Shown here piece after piece: positions 54,269 to 61,415 of a stretch of DNA of 64,000 nt. The translations under genes were made by a program, and so were the position numbers. The stretch comes from an uncultured Clostridia bacterium (GTDB lineage: Bacteria; Bacillota; Clostridia; Oscillospirales; Acutalibacteraceae), in NCBI GenBank assembly GCA_947624285.1, contig CANQJS010000001.1, positions 124,001 through 188,000 on the forward strand. The letters run 5' to 3'. Numbering within the stretch: the stretch's first letter is position 1; each line of letters begins with the position of its first letter. Below the pieces are notes generated by a model, which was not told where the DNA came from, searched no databases, and saw only the letters and a program-made list of their open reading frames with translations.

Positions 54269-55741
54269 TCACATTCCGAGCTTATAAGCGATATCGTTAT
54301 AAAACAGCTCTTTTCTGAATTCGTTTATCTCGGTTTTTTCATTGATATGAACGAACTCGATACCCATAATTTCGGCAAAATCACGCATATTATCGGCTGT
54401 GAGGCTGTAGGAAAGCACGCTGTGGTGTGCGCCGCCGGCATAGATCCACGCCTCGGCGGAGGTTTGCAGGCAAGGAAGCGGTTTCCAAAGCACGCCCGCT
54501 ACGGGGAGCTTCGGCATATCGTTTACCTGCTCCTTGCATTCGACATCGTTGCATATCATACGGAGTCTGTCGCCCATATCGACGAGGGTGACTACAATTC
54601 CCTTACCTGTCTGCGCTTTGAAAACGAGACGGGCGGGGTCTTCCCTGTCGCCTATTCCGAGAGGATGTACCTGAATTTTCGGCTGCTCCGCGGCGCAGGT
54701 GGGGCAAACTTCAAGCATATGCGAGCCGAGGAGCATCTCGTTGCCCGGCTCAAAGTGATAGGTGTAATCCTCCATAAACACCGTGCCGCCGTCAAGACCT
54801 TCCGCCATGGATTTCATAACGCGGAGCATTGCGGCTACTTTCCAGTCGCCCTCCGCGCCGAAGCCGTAGCCTTGACGCATAAGATCCTGAGCGGCGAGAC
54901 CGGGAAGCTGGCGAAGCCCCTGCAAATCCTCAAAATTCGTGTGGAAAGCGTTGAAGCCGTATCTTTCAAGGAATTTTTTAAGAGCGACCTCTTCCCTCGC
55001 CTGATAGCGCACCGCGTCGATATTGTCGGTGTCCATAATATAATTTTTCTCATACTCCGCCATTTGAGCGTCGATTTCGTCATCGGTTACAGCCTCGACC
55101 TCGCGGATAATATCGCCCACTCCGTAGTGGCTTATCTGCCAGCCGAGCTTTATCTGCGCCTCAACCTTATCGCCGTCCGTAACGGCAACATTTCTCATAT
55201 TATCGGATATTCTGAGCACATGGGTCTTTCTTGACTCTGCCGCGCCGACTGCCGCTCTAATCCAGCAGGCGAGCTTATTTTGAAATTCCTCGTCCTTCCA
55301 ATAGCCCGCTATGACCTTTCTTTTAAGACGCATACGGGCGGCGATATAGCCGTGCTCTCTGTCTCCATGGGCGGACTGATTTAAATTCATAAAATCCATA
55401 TCGATTTCAGACCATGGAATATCCCTGTTATACTGAGTATTCATATGAAGATAGGGCTTTTTAAGAGTGTCAAGCCCCGCTATCCACGCCTTGGATGGTG
55501 AAAAGGTGTGCATCCATGTAATAACGCCGGCGCATTTTTCATCGGCGTTTGCCGCGCGCATAACATCAAGTATTTCCTTTGAAGTCTTAACGCAGGGCTT
55601 CGCGATTATTTTGCAGGGCATCTTTTTGCTCCACTCCGCGCACATCTCGGCGGAATGAGCGTTGATAGTTTCAAAAATATCCTCGCCGTAGAGGAACTGC
55701 GTTCCCACAACAAACCAAAATTCATAATCTTTAATAGCCAT
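54269..55741 (-). CDS. araA: L-arabinose isomerase
   Basis: Manganese-dependent isomerase of L-arabinose to L-ribulose, 490 aa. YEFWFVVGTQFLYG opens the protein, TWMHTFSPSKAWI and LHMNTQYNRDIPW line the entry of the active site, and the metal/catalytic residues lie in FHTNFEDLQGLRQLPGLA, EGDWK, FMEDYTYH and GSHMLEVCP. ATG 55741 is chosen because AAAGGAG lies upstream and the first strand begins there. Middle gene of araB-araA-araD. Confidence 0.96.
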   Translation of the reverse strand: MAIKDYEFWFVVGTQFLYGEDIFETINAHSAEMCAEWSKKMPCKIIAKPCVKTSKEILDVMRAANADEKCAGVITWMHTFSPSKAWIAGLDTLKKPYLHMNTQYNRDIPWSEIDMDFMNLNQSAHGDREHGYIAARMRLKRKVIAGYWKDEEFQNKLACWIRAAVGAAESRKTHVLRISDNMRNVAVTDGDKVEAQIKLGWQISHYGVGDIIREVEAVTDDEIDAQMAEYEKNYIMDTDNIDAVRYQAREEVALKKFLERYGFNAFHTNFEDLQGLRQLPGLAAQDLMRQGYGFGAEGDWKVAAMLRVMKSMAEGLDGGTVFMEDYTYHFEPGNEMLLGSHMLEVCPTCAAEQPKIQVHPLGIGDREDPARLVFKAQTGKGIVVTLVDMGDRLRMICNDVECKEQVNDMPKLPVAGVLWKPLPCLQTSAEAWIYAGGAHHSVLSYSLTADNMRDFAEIMGIEFVHINEKTEINEFRKELFYNDIAYKLGM

Positions 55742-55754
55742 AATAAAATCTCCT

Positions 55755-57335
55755 TTATATATTTTCTGCCGCCGCTTTTTCCGCGGCAAGTCCTGCTTTA
55801 AACAGTTTCATATATTCGGCAAAGCCCTTTACATCATCGGGGTCGGGCTCGATAACGGAGCTTTCATATCTGTTGAAAACCCTGTTGGCGAGGTAATCCT
55901 CAAGCGCCTCGCCGTCTTTTTTATCAACGCAGTATCTTGCAAGCACGGCGATGCCCCACGCTCCGCCCTCGCCCGCGGTTTCCATAACGGCAACAGGCGT
56001 ATTCATTGCGCCCGCCATTAGCTTTTGACCGACAACGGGGGTTTTGAACAGCCCGCCGTGACCCATAAGGCAGTCTATCTTCGCGTTTTCCTTTTCAATT
56101 ATTTCCATTCCGATTTTAAGGGTTGCCATCGTGGAATAAATCTGCGCTCTGAAGAAATTGGCGAGATTGAATTTAGCGTCCTGCGTACGCATAAACAGCG
56201 GTCTGCCGTCCTCAGCGTGGGCAACCGGCTCACCGGAAAAGAAATTGTAATTCACAACGCCGCCGCAGTCTGCGTCACCCTCAAGCGCCTTTTCATAGAG
56301 CAGATCGTAAATCCGGGGCTTTGAGAGGCTGCTGCCGCTCGCCTTTGCAAATTCGCAGAAAACGCCTACCCAGTAATCAAGATCGGTGCAGCAGTTGTTG
56401 CAGTGGACCATTGCAACGGGCTTGCCCGTGGGCGTTGTGACCATATCTATTTCCTCATAGACCTTTGAAAGCTGATTTTCAAGAACGACCATAGAGAAAA
56501 TTGAAGTTCCCGCCGAAACATTGCCCGTTTTTACGCCGACGCTGTTTGTGGCAACCATTCCTGTGCCCGCGTCGCCCTCCGGCGGGCACATAGCCGCGCC
56601 GGCTTTAAGCGCGCCGCTTGGGTCAAGCAGCCGTGCGCCTTCCTCGGTGAGAGAGCCGGCATTATCGCCCGCCGTAAGCACCTTTGGAAGTATATCGCGG
56701 ATATTCCAACCGCAAGCCTTTACTTTTTCAAGAGAGGCAAACTTTTCAAGCATTTTTTCGTCGTATGTTCCCGTCTCACTGTCTATCGGAAACATTCCCG
56801 ACGCCTCGCCGACTCCGAGAGCGTTAACGCCCGAAAGGAGGAAATGAACATATCCCGCAAGAGTCGTCAGACGGGCGATCTTTCCGATATGCTCCTCGCC
56901 GTTGAGAATTGCCTGATACAGATGCGATATGCTCCACCTTTGAGGGATATTGAAATCAAAAAGCTTTGTAAGCTCCTGCGACGCTTTTGCCGTTGTAGTG
57001 TTGCGCCAAGTTCTGAAAGGAGCAAGAAGCTCGCCGTTTTTGTCAAACGGCAAATATCCGTGCATCATCGCCGATATGCCTATTGATGAAAGCGCGGTTA
57101 TTTTTGAGCCGTATTTGGCAAAAACCTCATCGTTCAGCTTAGCGTATGCGTCCTGAAGTCCGCTAAGGACATCGTCCATATGATAAGTCCAATAGCCGTT
57201 TTCAAGTCTGTTTTCCCAGGTATGACCGCCCGAGGCGATGGGATTACAGTTTTCGTCAACAAGGACCGCCTTTATTCTCGTTGAGCCAAACTCAACGCCG
57301 AGCGATTCCCTGCCGGTCAATTTGTAGCTTGTCAT
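55755..57335 (-). CDS. araB: Ribulokinase
   Basis: FGGY-family sugar kinase phosphorylating L-ribulose, 526 aa. LGVEFGSTRIKAVLVDENC is the N-terminal phosphate loop; MMHGYLPFD and GDNAGSLTEEGA follow, and the C-terminal ATP-binding domain has GNVSAGTSIFSMVV (near residue 290) and MGHGGLFKTPVVGQKLMA (near 430). The FGGY family also includes xylulokinase; context with araA and araD makes ribulose the substrate. First gene of the operon, with a palindrome in its promoter. No araR or transporter gene is adjacent. Confidence 0.93.
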   Translation of the reverse strand: MTSYKLTGRESLGVEFGSTRIKAVLVDENCNPIASGGHTWENRLENGYWTYHMDDVLSGLQDAYAKLNDEVFAKYGSKITALSSIGISAMMHGYLPFDKNGELLAPFRTWRNTTTAKASQELTKLFDFNIPQRWSISHLYQAILNGEEHIGKIARLTTLAGYVHFLLSGVNALGVGEASGMFPIDSETGTYDEKMLEKFASLEKVKACGWNIRDILPKVLTAGDNAGSLTEEGARLLDPSGALKAGAAMCPPEGDAGTGMVATNSVGVKTGNVSAGTSIFSMVVLENQLSKVYEEIDMVTTPTGKPVAMVHCNNCCTDLDYWVGVFCEFAKASGSSLSKPRIYDLLYEKALEGDADCGGVVNYNFFSGEPVAHAEDGRPLFMRTQDAKFNLANFFRAQIYSTMATLKIGMEIIEKENAKIDCLMGHGGLFKTPVVGQKLMAGAMNTPVAVMETAGEGGAWGIAVLARYCVDKKDGEALEDYLANRVFNRYESSVIEPDPDDVKGFAEYMKLFKAGLAAEKAAAENI

Positions 57336-57365
57336 AATTTACCTCCGTTAAATTACTGCATATAA

Positions 57366-57394
57366 ATTTTACTACAACGCCGCGTTTTTTTCAA
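57366..57394 (-). promoter_or_regulatory. Promoter and palindrome of the ara operon
   Basis: On the minus strand TTGAAA (57394-57389), 17 bp and TAAAAT (57371-57366). The spacer contains a perfect 5-1-5 palindrome AACGCGGCGTT (57376-57386), placed for repression by a LacI/GntR-type regulator. It is not the Bacillus AraR box. Confidence 0.55.
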
Positions 57395-57437
57395 TCATAA
57401 CAGACAAATAAATTTAATATGTTTTTCGATTTTGGTA

Positions 57438-57466
57438 TTGACTTTATAAAAATTAAATGTTATTAT
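57438..57466 (+). promoter_or_regulatory. Promoter of tRNA(CAU)
   Basis: TTGACT (57438-57443), 17 bp, TATTAT (57461-57466), 23 bases before the mature tRNA end. Confidence 0.6.
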
Positions 57467-57489
57467 ATCAAAGTCGCATTGAGACACAA

Positions 57490-57565
57490 GGGCCATTAGC
57501 TCAGTTGGTAGAGCTCCCGGCTCATAACCGGTCGGTCCGGGGTTCGAGTCCCTGATGGCCCACCA
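57490..57565 (+). tRNA. tRNA with anticodon CAU (Met or Ile2)
   Basis: 76-nt tRNA with encoded CCA. Acceptor GGGCCAT pairs with ATGGCCC, D arm AGCTCAGTTGGTAGAGC, anticodon arm CCGGC-TCATAAC-CGG type with CAT, T arm CGGGGTTCGAGTCCCTG. Elongator Met is the likely identity in Clostridia, but the loop CTCATAA is shared with lysidine-modified tRNA-Ile2, so the amino acid is left open. Confidence 0.9.
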
Positions 57566-57566
57566 T

Positions 57567-57604
57567 ATCGCCGCAAGCGTTTTATCGCTGGCGGCGATTT
57601 TTTT
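57567..57604 (+). terminator. Terminator after tRNA(CAU)
   Basis: ATCGCCGC (57567-57574) pairs with GCGGCGAT (57591-57598); an inner AGCG/CGCT pair extends it; seven T follow. Confidence 0.9.
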
Positions 57605-57662
57605 GCCCAAATTCAGCTCGCCCGCTCAATCAAACAGACTGAGAATTATTAGATAAACCATC

Positions 57663-57686
57663 TTGAAGAACTGTAGATTTCTTCAA
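57663..57686 (+). promoter_or_regulatory. Inverted repeat over the -35 of the next gene
   Basis: TTGAAGAA, eight-base spacer, TTCTTCAA: a perfect 8-8-8 inverted repeat ending 10 bases before a TATAAT at 57697-57702. It covers the poor -35 region, as expected for an activator or repressor site. Confidence 0.5.
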
Positions 57687-57747
57687 AATTGAGAGGTATA
57701 ATGTTAAGTGTGTAAAGCAGACAACTTTTTATAGGAGGAAGAGTTAA

Positions 57748-58356
57748 ATGGCAGAGAAATTGAAATTAAAGGCAGGAGCAAAAATATCGTCTGCATCACC
57801 TATATATGAAGGATATGAAGTCGGGGAAAATTATATCACGGCAAATGTTGGCGTTGACAAAATAGAAAGTGTGCTTCAGCACTTTATTGTCATGCATGAA
57901 GAGCCAATTTTCTTTATCTTAGAGCTTCCTGCAAATGCTGACGCTGAAACTCCGATCGCTCCCGGAATAGTGAATGCTCTTCATAAGGACATATATTATA
58001 TTGACGGTTGTTCTCAAGAAGAAGCATTAACAATTCTGATTCGTGTCGGAAATCTTCTTTATAATGATGGGCTTTCTTCGTTTGGATTTGGTTGCCACGA
58101 AAGTGGTGACGAAATTATGTTCGGCAAGTATAATGTTCTAACGATTTACAGTCAAGAGATAGAAAAATTCAACGATTTTTTCGATGCGCACGAAATAGAA
58201 AAAACAGATGATTTGCTGACAGCATGGGATACATTTACCAAAGATACGCCGGGCGTAAGCGAAAGATATGAAATAGACGGAAAGACTGTGTTTGATATTC
58301 CTAAACAATTTGAGGATTGGGGAATGTATCTTGCCGAACAACGGAAAGAAGATTGA
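57748..58356 (+). CDS. Unknown acidic protein
   Basis: Unrecognised 202-aa soluble acidic protein without signal or membrane helix. It looks alpha/beta: VGVDKIESVLQHFIVMHEEP, FFILELPAN, IYYIDGCSQEEALTILI, then GFGCHESGDEIMFGKYNVL and a C-terminal helix DIPKQFEDWGMYLAE. Small acidic proteins of this kind often act as immunity proteins (SMI1/SUKH or DUF-type), but no toxin gene is adjacent. The ribosome site AGGAGG lies eleven bases before ATG 57748. An inverted repeat sits in its promoter. Confidence 0.65.
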   Translation: MAEKLKLKAGAKISSASPIYEGYEVGENYITANVGVDKIESVLQHFIVMHEEPIFFILELPANADAETPIAPGIVNALHKDIYYIDGCSQEEALTILIRVGNLLYNDGLSSFGFGCHESGDEIMFGKYNVLTIYSQEIEKFNDFFDAHEIEKTDDLLTAWDTFTKDTPGVSERYEIDGKTVFDIPKQFEDWGMYLAEQRKED

Positions 58357-58500
58357 CCGAGGGCACTTTTGATTATTCCTTAGATGATTTCGATTGAGAG
58401 TTCAACCCGGTTCAAATCAAAAACGAATTTTCCGAAATCATTTACTATCGTATGTCCGGCGTTCGCTCCGCCTTGATACCGCTTTTATCCGCACATATAC

Positions 58501-58530
58501 AAAAAAGCGCCGTGGGTTATCCCACGGCTC
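58501..58530 (-). terminator. Terminator of ldh
   Basis: On the minus strand AGCCGTGGG, loop ATAA, CCCACGGCGCT, then six T, 29 bases after the ldh stop. Confidence 0.85.
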
Positions 58531-58558
58531 TATTTATATACTATATATATTACATTTA

Positions 58559-59503
58559 TTACATTCCGATTTCGTCTATCATTTCCTTTATGACGGAGCA
58601 GGATTTTTCAAACTTTTCCCGTTCTTCTTCGTTAAGCTCCATTACAAGTATCTCCTTAACGCCGTTTCTGTTTACTACGGCGGGCACTCCGATATAAATG
58701 CCTTTCTCGCCGTATTCGCCTTTAAGATATGCGGAAACGCTGAAAACTGAATTTTCATCGTTTAGTATCGCTCTTGTTAGGCGGGCAAGCACCATTCCTA
58801 TTCCGTAATATGTTGCGCCCTTTGCCTTGATTATCTCGTAGGCGGATTCGCGCACATCGACCTCGATTTTCTTTAAATCTTCCATAATCTTCGGGTCGCT
58901 TTTTACTATTTCGGAAATGGGCATAACGGAAACCATGGCGTTGCTCCACGCCACAAATTCCGAATCGCCGTGCTCGCCGATAACATAGGCGTGAACATTG
59001 CGCGGGTTGAGCTTGAAATAATCGCTCATCATATAGCGAAGCCTCGCGGAGTCAAGCGTAGTTCCCGAGCCGAGCACACGCCCGCTCGGAAAACCCGAAA
59101 GCTCATAGACTACCTTTGTCATAACATCAACGGGGTTGCCCGCAACAAGGAAAACGCCGTCAAACCCGCTTTCGATAATGGGATTTACAATGCTCTTGTA
59201 AATTTTATAATTCTTTTTGAGCAAGTCCCGCCTCGATTCGCCCTCAAGCTGGGGCGCTCCGGCGCAGATAACAACAATATCCATTTCGGCGCAGTCTTTA
59301 TAATCCCCCGCCCATATTTTCATACTGCTCGGAGCGAAAGGCAGACCGTGCGAAAGATCGGCAGCCTCGCCCGCGACACGCTCTTTTTTTATATCAATAA
59401 GGCAAAGCTCATCGCATATATTCTGATTTAAGAGCGAGTAGGCAAAGCTCATACCGACCATACCCGTGCCGATTACGGCAACTCTTTTGCTGTCCTTAAA
59501 CAT
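58559..59503 (-). CDS. ldh: L-lactate dehydrogenase
   Basis: NADH-dependent reduction of pyruvate to L-lactate, 314 aa. VIGTGMVGMSFAYSL (NAD loop, residues 10-24), the specificity loop APQLEGESRRDLL with Gln at the position that separates lactate from malate dehydrogenase, VAGNPVDVMT, the active-site Arg in SARLRYMM and the catalytic His in IGEHGDSEFVAWS are all visible. Monocistronic, with its own terminator and a -10-like TATAAT at 59563-59568 (minus). No Rex-type site was found upstream. Confidence 0.93.
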   Translation of the reverse strand: MFKDSKRVAVIGTGMVGMSFAYSLLNQNICDELCLIDIKKERVAGEAADLSHGLPFAPSSMKIWAGDYKDCAEMDIVVICAGAPQLEGESRRDLLKKNYKIYKSIVNPIIESGFDGVFLVAGNPVDVMTKVVYELSGFPSGRVLGSGTTLDSARLRYMMSDYFKLNPRNVHAYVIGEHGDSEFVAWSNAMVSVMPISEIVKSDPKIMEDLKKIEVDVRESAYEIIKAKGATYYGIGMVLARLTRAILNDENSVFSVSAYLKGEYGEKGIYIGVPAVVNRNGVKEILVMELNEEEREKFEKSCSVIKEMIDEIGM

Positions 59504-59537
59504 ACAATCACCTTATAAATAGCCGATGAAATCAAGC

Positions 59538-59552
59538 GCAAAAAATTTTTGC
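59538..59552 (-). promoter_or_regulatory. Palindrome in the ldh leader
   Basis: GCAAAAAATTTTTGC is a perfect 7-1-7 palindrome just after the predicted transcription start of ldh. It may be an operator; A/T-only arms make chance occurrence quite possible. Confidence 0.35.
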
Positions 59553-59627
59553 TGCCAGCTATATTATATCCTCATTCGCGCTTATAAATTCTCTGACGCA
59601 TAAAGCACTGATGCAAAACCGCGTCCG

Positions 59628-60167
59628 TTATTTAAAGAAAAGCGGAATTTTTTCAAGGTAGATAATATCCTTTCTGTTCGCCGCGTCGCCCTCGGCGATA
59701 GGCGCGGCGCAGGCAACGATGTTGCCGTTGAAAGCCTCAACCACTTTCTTAACTGATTCAAGGGATTCGCCTGTTGAGATAACATCGTCAACAATAAGCA
59801 CTCTCTTGCCGCTTATAAGGTCGCCGTCCTCATGGCCGAGATACAGATACTGCTCGCGCTGAGTAGTTATTGAGCTGACGGGAACGGCAACGGGATTATC
59901 CATATACACCTTAACGCCCTTGCGAACGACTATATACTTTTTGCCGCTCTGCTTGCTCATTTCATAAGCGAGCGGAATACTCTTTGCCTCGGGAGTGACT
60001 ATGTAGTCAAATTCGGGGCATTTTTTTATCAACTCGCCGGCGCATTTTTCCGTAAGCTCCACATCGCCGAAAAGAATAAACGCGGCTATATCAAGGCTGT
60101 CGCTCACGGCAAATTTCTGAAGATCTCTTTCAAGACCCGCAATATTTATTCTGTAAGTATCTCTCAT
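59628..60167 (-). CDS. Adenine phosphoribosyltransferase-like protein
   Basis: Type I phosphoribosyltransferase, 179 aa. The PRPP loop VLIVDDVISTGESLESV (near residue 125) and the preceding strand GKRVLIVDD are typical; PEFDYIVTPEAKSIPLAYEMS and RKGVKVYM match APRT-like enzymes. The base specificity is likely a purine but is not certain; the E. coli-type APRT signature is diverged. ATG 60167 (MRDTYRINIAGLERDL) is preferred to 60203, with GGAAAGGA upstream. Confidence 0.75.
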   Translation of the reverse strand: MRDTYRINIAGLERDLQKFAVSDSLDIAAFILFGDVELTEKCAGELIKKCPEFDYIVTPEAKSIPLAYEMSKQSGKKYIVVRKGVKVYMDNPVAVPVSSITTQREQYLYLGHEDGDLISGKRVLIVDDVISTGESLESVKKVVEAFNGNIVACAAPIAEGDAANRKDIIYLEKIPLFFK

Positions 60168-60385
60168 AATGTTATCAATCCTTTCCTGAATGTGAAAATA
60201 CATAATTTTTGACTACAAGGTGATATTCATTTTAGGAACAGGTTTATCACGATAAAGAATAGATCCCGATTTATTTTCGTTTTTATCGTATACGCCCCGA
60301 ATTCCCTTAGTATTTGAACACCTTTCTTAATTTTTCAATCCATTCCCGCGTAAAATGCAGTCCGTAGCGTGACATCTCACCCATT

Positions 60386-60970
60386 TCAAATCCTTTTTGC
60401 ATACTTCTCACAAGAAGTAATATATTCATATAACGCCGAATTGCAATTTTCTTTAAGATATTCGAGAGTATCAAGCAACATATCTTTTGCAGTCTTACCG
60501 GAATGACCGAATACCTTTTTATACATTCTGTTTATGTCGCTTTCACAATCCATACCGCGTAAGTAGTGCTTTGTGTTTGCAACCCAAAGCTTTAAAATAT
60601 GCGTATTTTTATCATTCACAAAGCCGCGTTTTGCAATACTCACACTATGCTCAACGGCGCTGCATTTAATATCAACAATCAGAAACGGATTTTCTTTGGA
60701 AATCGCGCAAGACACTATATATTCATTCGGCATTAAACTTGTCGCATAGTCGCTGAAAACAACAGGATAAATTTCATTTAGTATTCCGGGCGCAAGTTTT
60801 AAAAATTTGCCGTTATCATAGCCGGAAACAACAACCTCTATATCAATATCTGAATACTCGTCATAATCTCCACGGCTCAGACTGCCGTAAATCTTACAAA
60901 AGTTGACCTCTTGCTTTTTTTCAAATTGCGCGCAAATGTTTTTTGCAATTTCTAAATTGTTCCCTTTCAT
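60386..60970 (-). CDS. Nucleotidyltransferase-domain protein
   Basis: 194-aa protein with an N-terminal nucleotidyltransferase domain: IYGSLSRGDYDEYSDIDIEV (G-S-x9-D-x-D, near residues 27-46) carries the metal aspartates, followed by a helical C-terminal part (residues about 100-194). Such proteins include ANT-type antibiotic adenylyltransferases and MNT-type antitoxins; no HEPN partner is adjacent. After the stop, the alternative frame reads on (KGFEMGEMSRYGLHFTREW) to 60307, so the C-terminus may have been shortened by a slip at the A5 run (60394-60398). Confidence 0.7.
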   Translation of the reverse strand: MKGNNLEIAKNICAQFEKKQEVNFCKIYGSLSRGDYDEYSDIDIEVVVSGYDNGKFLKLAPGILNEIYPVVFSDYATSLMPNEYIVSCAISKENPFLIVDIKCSAVEHSVSIAKRGFVNDKNTHILKLWVANTKHYLRGMDCESDINRMYKKVFGHSGKTAKDMLLDTLEYLKENCNSALYEYITSCEKYAKRI

Positions 60971-61067
60971 TTACAGTTCTCCATAAATATGCTGTTCCAT
61001 TTCATATTTCCACACCGTCATACCAATTGCGTCGATGAGAGCTGTATTATCAAGACAGTGCGATTTG

Positions 61068-61400
61068 TCACAATATCTTTGCTCCCAATTCCGTTCCGCC
61101 TATAACATGGAAATGCAGGTGCATAACCGTTTGCCCGGCGGACGGACCGCAGTTATTGATAACACGGTAAGACTCTATCCCCTGCGATTTCGCAATTTCG
61201 GGGATTTTTTCAAATATATGGGCAACATATCCGCTGTTTTCGGGCGTTACGCCGTTTACGCTGTCGATATGCTCCTTGGGGACTACAAGAAAATGAACGG
61301 GCGCAACGGGATTTATATCCTTGAACGCGACTATCATATCGTCCTCATAAACCTTCTCGCTCGGAATATTGCCCTTAATTATCTCACAAAACAAACACAT
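61068..61400 (-). CDS. HIT-family nucleotide hydrolase/transferase
   Basis: 110-aa histidine triad protein hydrolysing nucleoside phosphoramidates or similar AMP-linked compounds. The triad HLHFHVIGG (HxHxHxx, near residue 95) and CLFCEIIKGNIPSEKVYED at the N-terminus are those of the HinT branch; two N-terminal Cys may bind zinc with two His. Eleven to fifteen bases after alaS, so probably co-transcribed with it. Confidence 0.92.
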   Translation of the reverse strand: MCLFCEIIKGNIPSEKVYEDDMIVAFKDINPVAPVHFLVVPKEHIDSVNGVTPENSGYVAHIFEKIPEIAKSQGIESYRVINNCGPSAGQTVMHLHFHVIGGTELGAKIL

Positions 61401-61415
61401 AAATATACCCCTTTC

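Noticed and set aside
54347..55234. 295-codon open frame antisense to araA
   Set aside because: Entirely opposite a well-supported gene, low-complexity His/Arg-rich translation without motifs.
58559..59503. Malate dehydrogenase instead of lactate dehydrogenase
   Set aside because: The specificity loop has Gln (APQLEGESRR), not Arg, at the substrate-selecting position.
59504..59627. Rex operator upstream of ldh
   Set aside because: ldh is a usual Rex target, but no sequence close to TTGTTAANNNNTTAACAA was found; the palindrome present has a different core.
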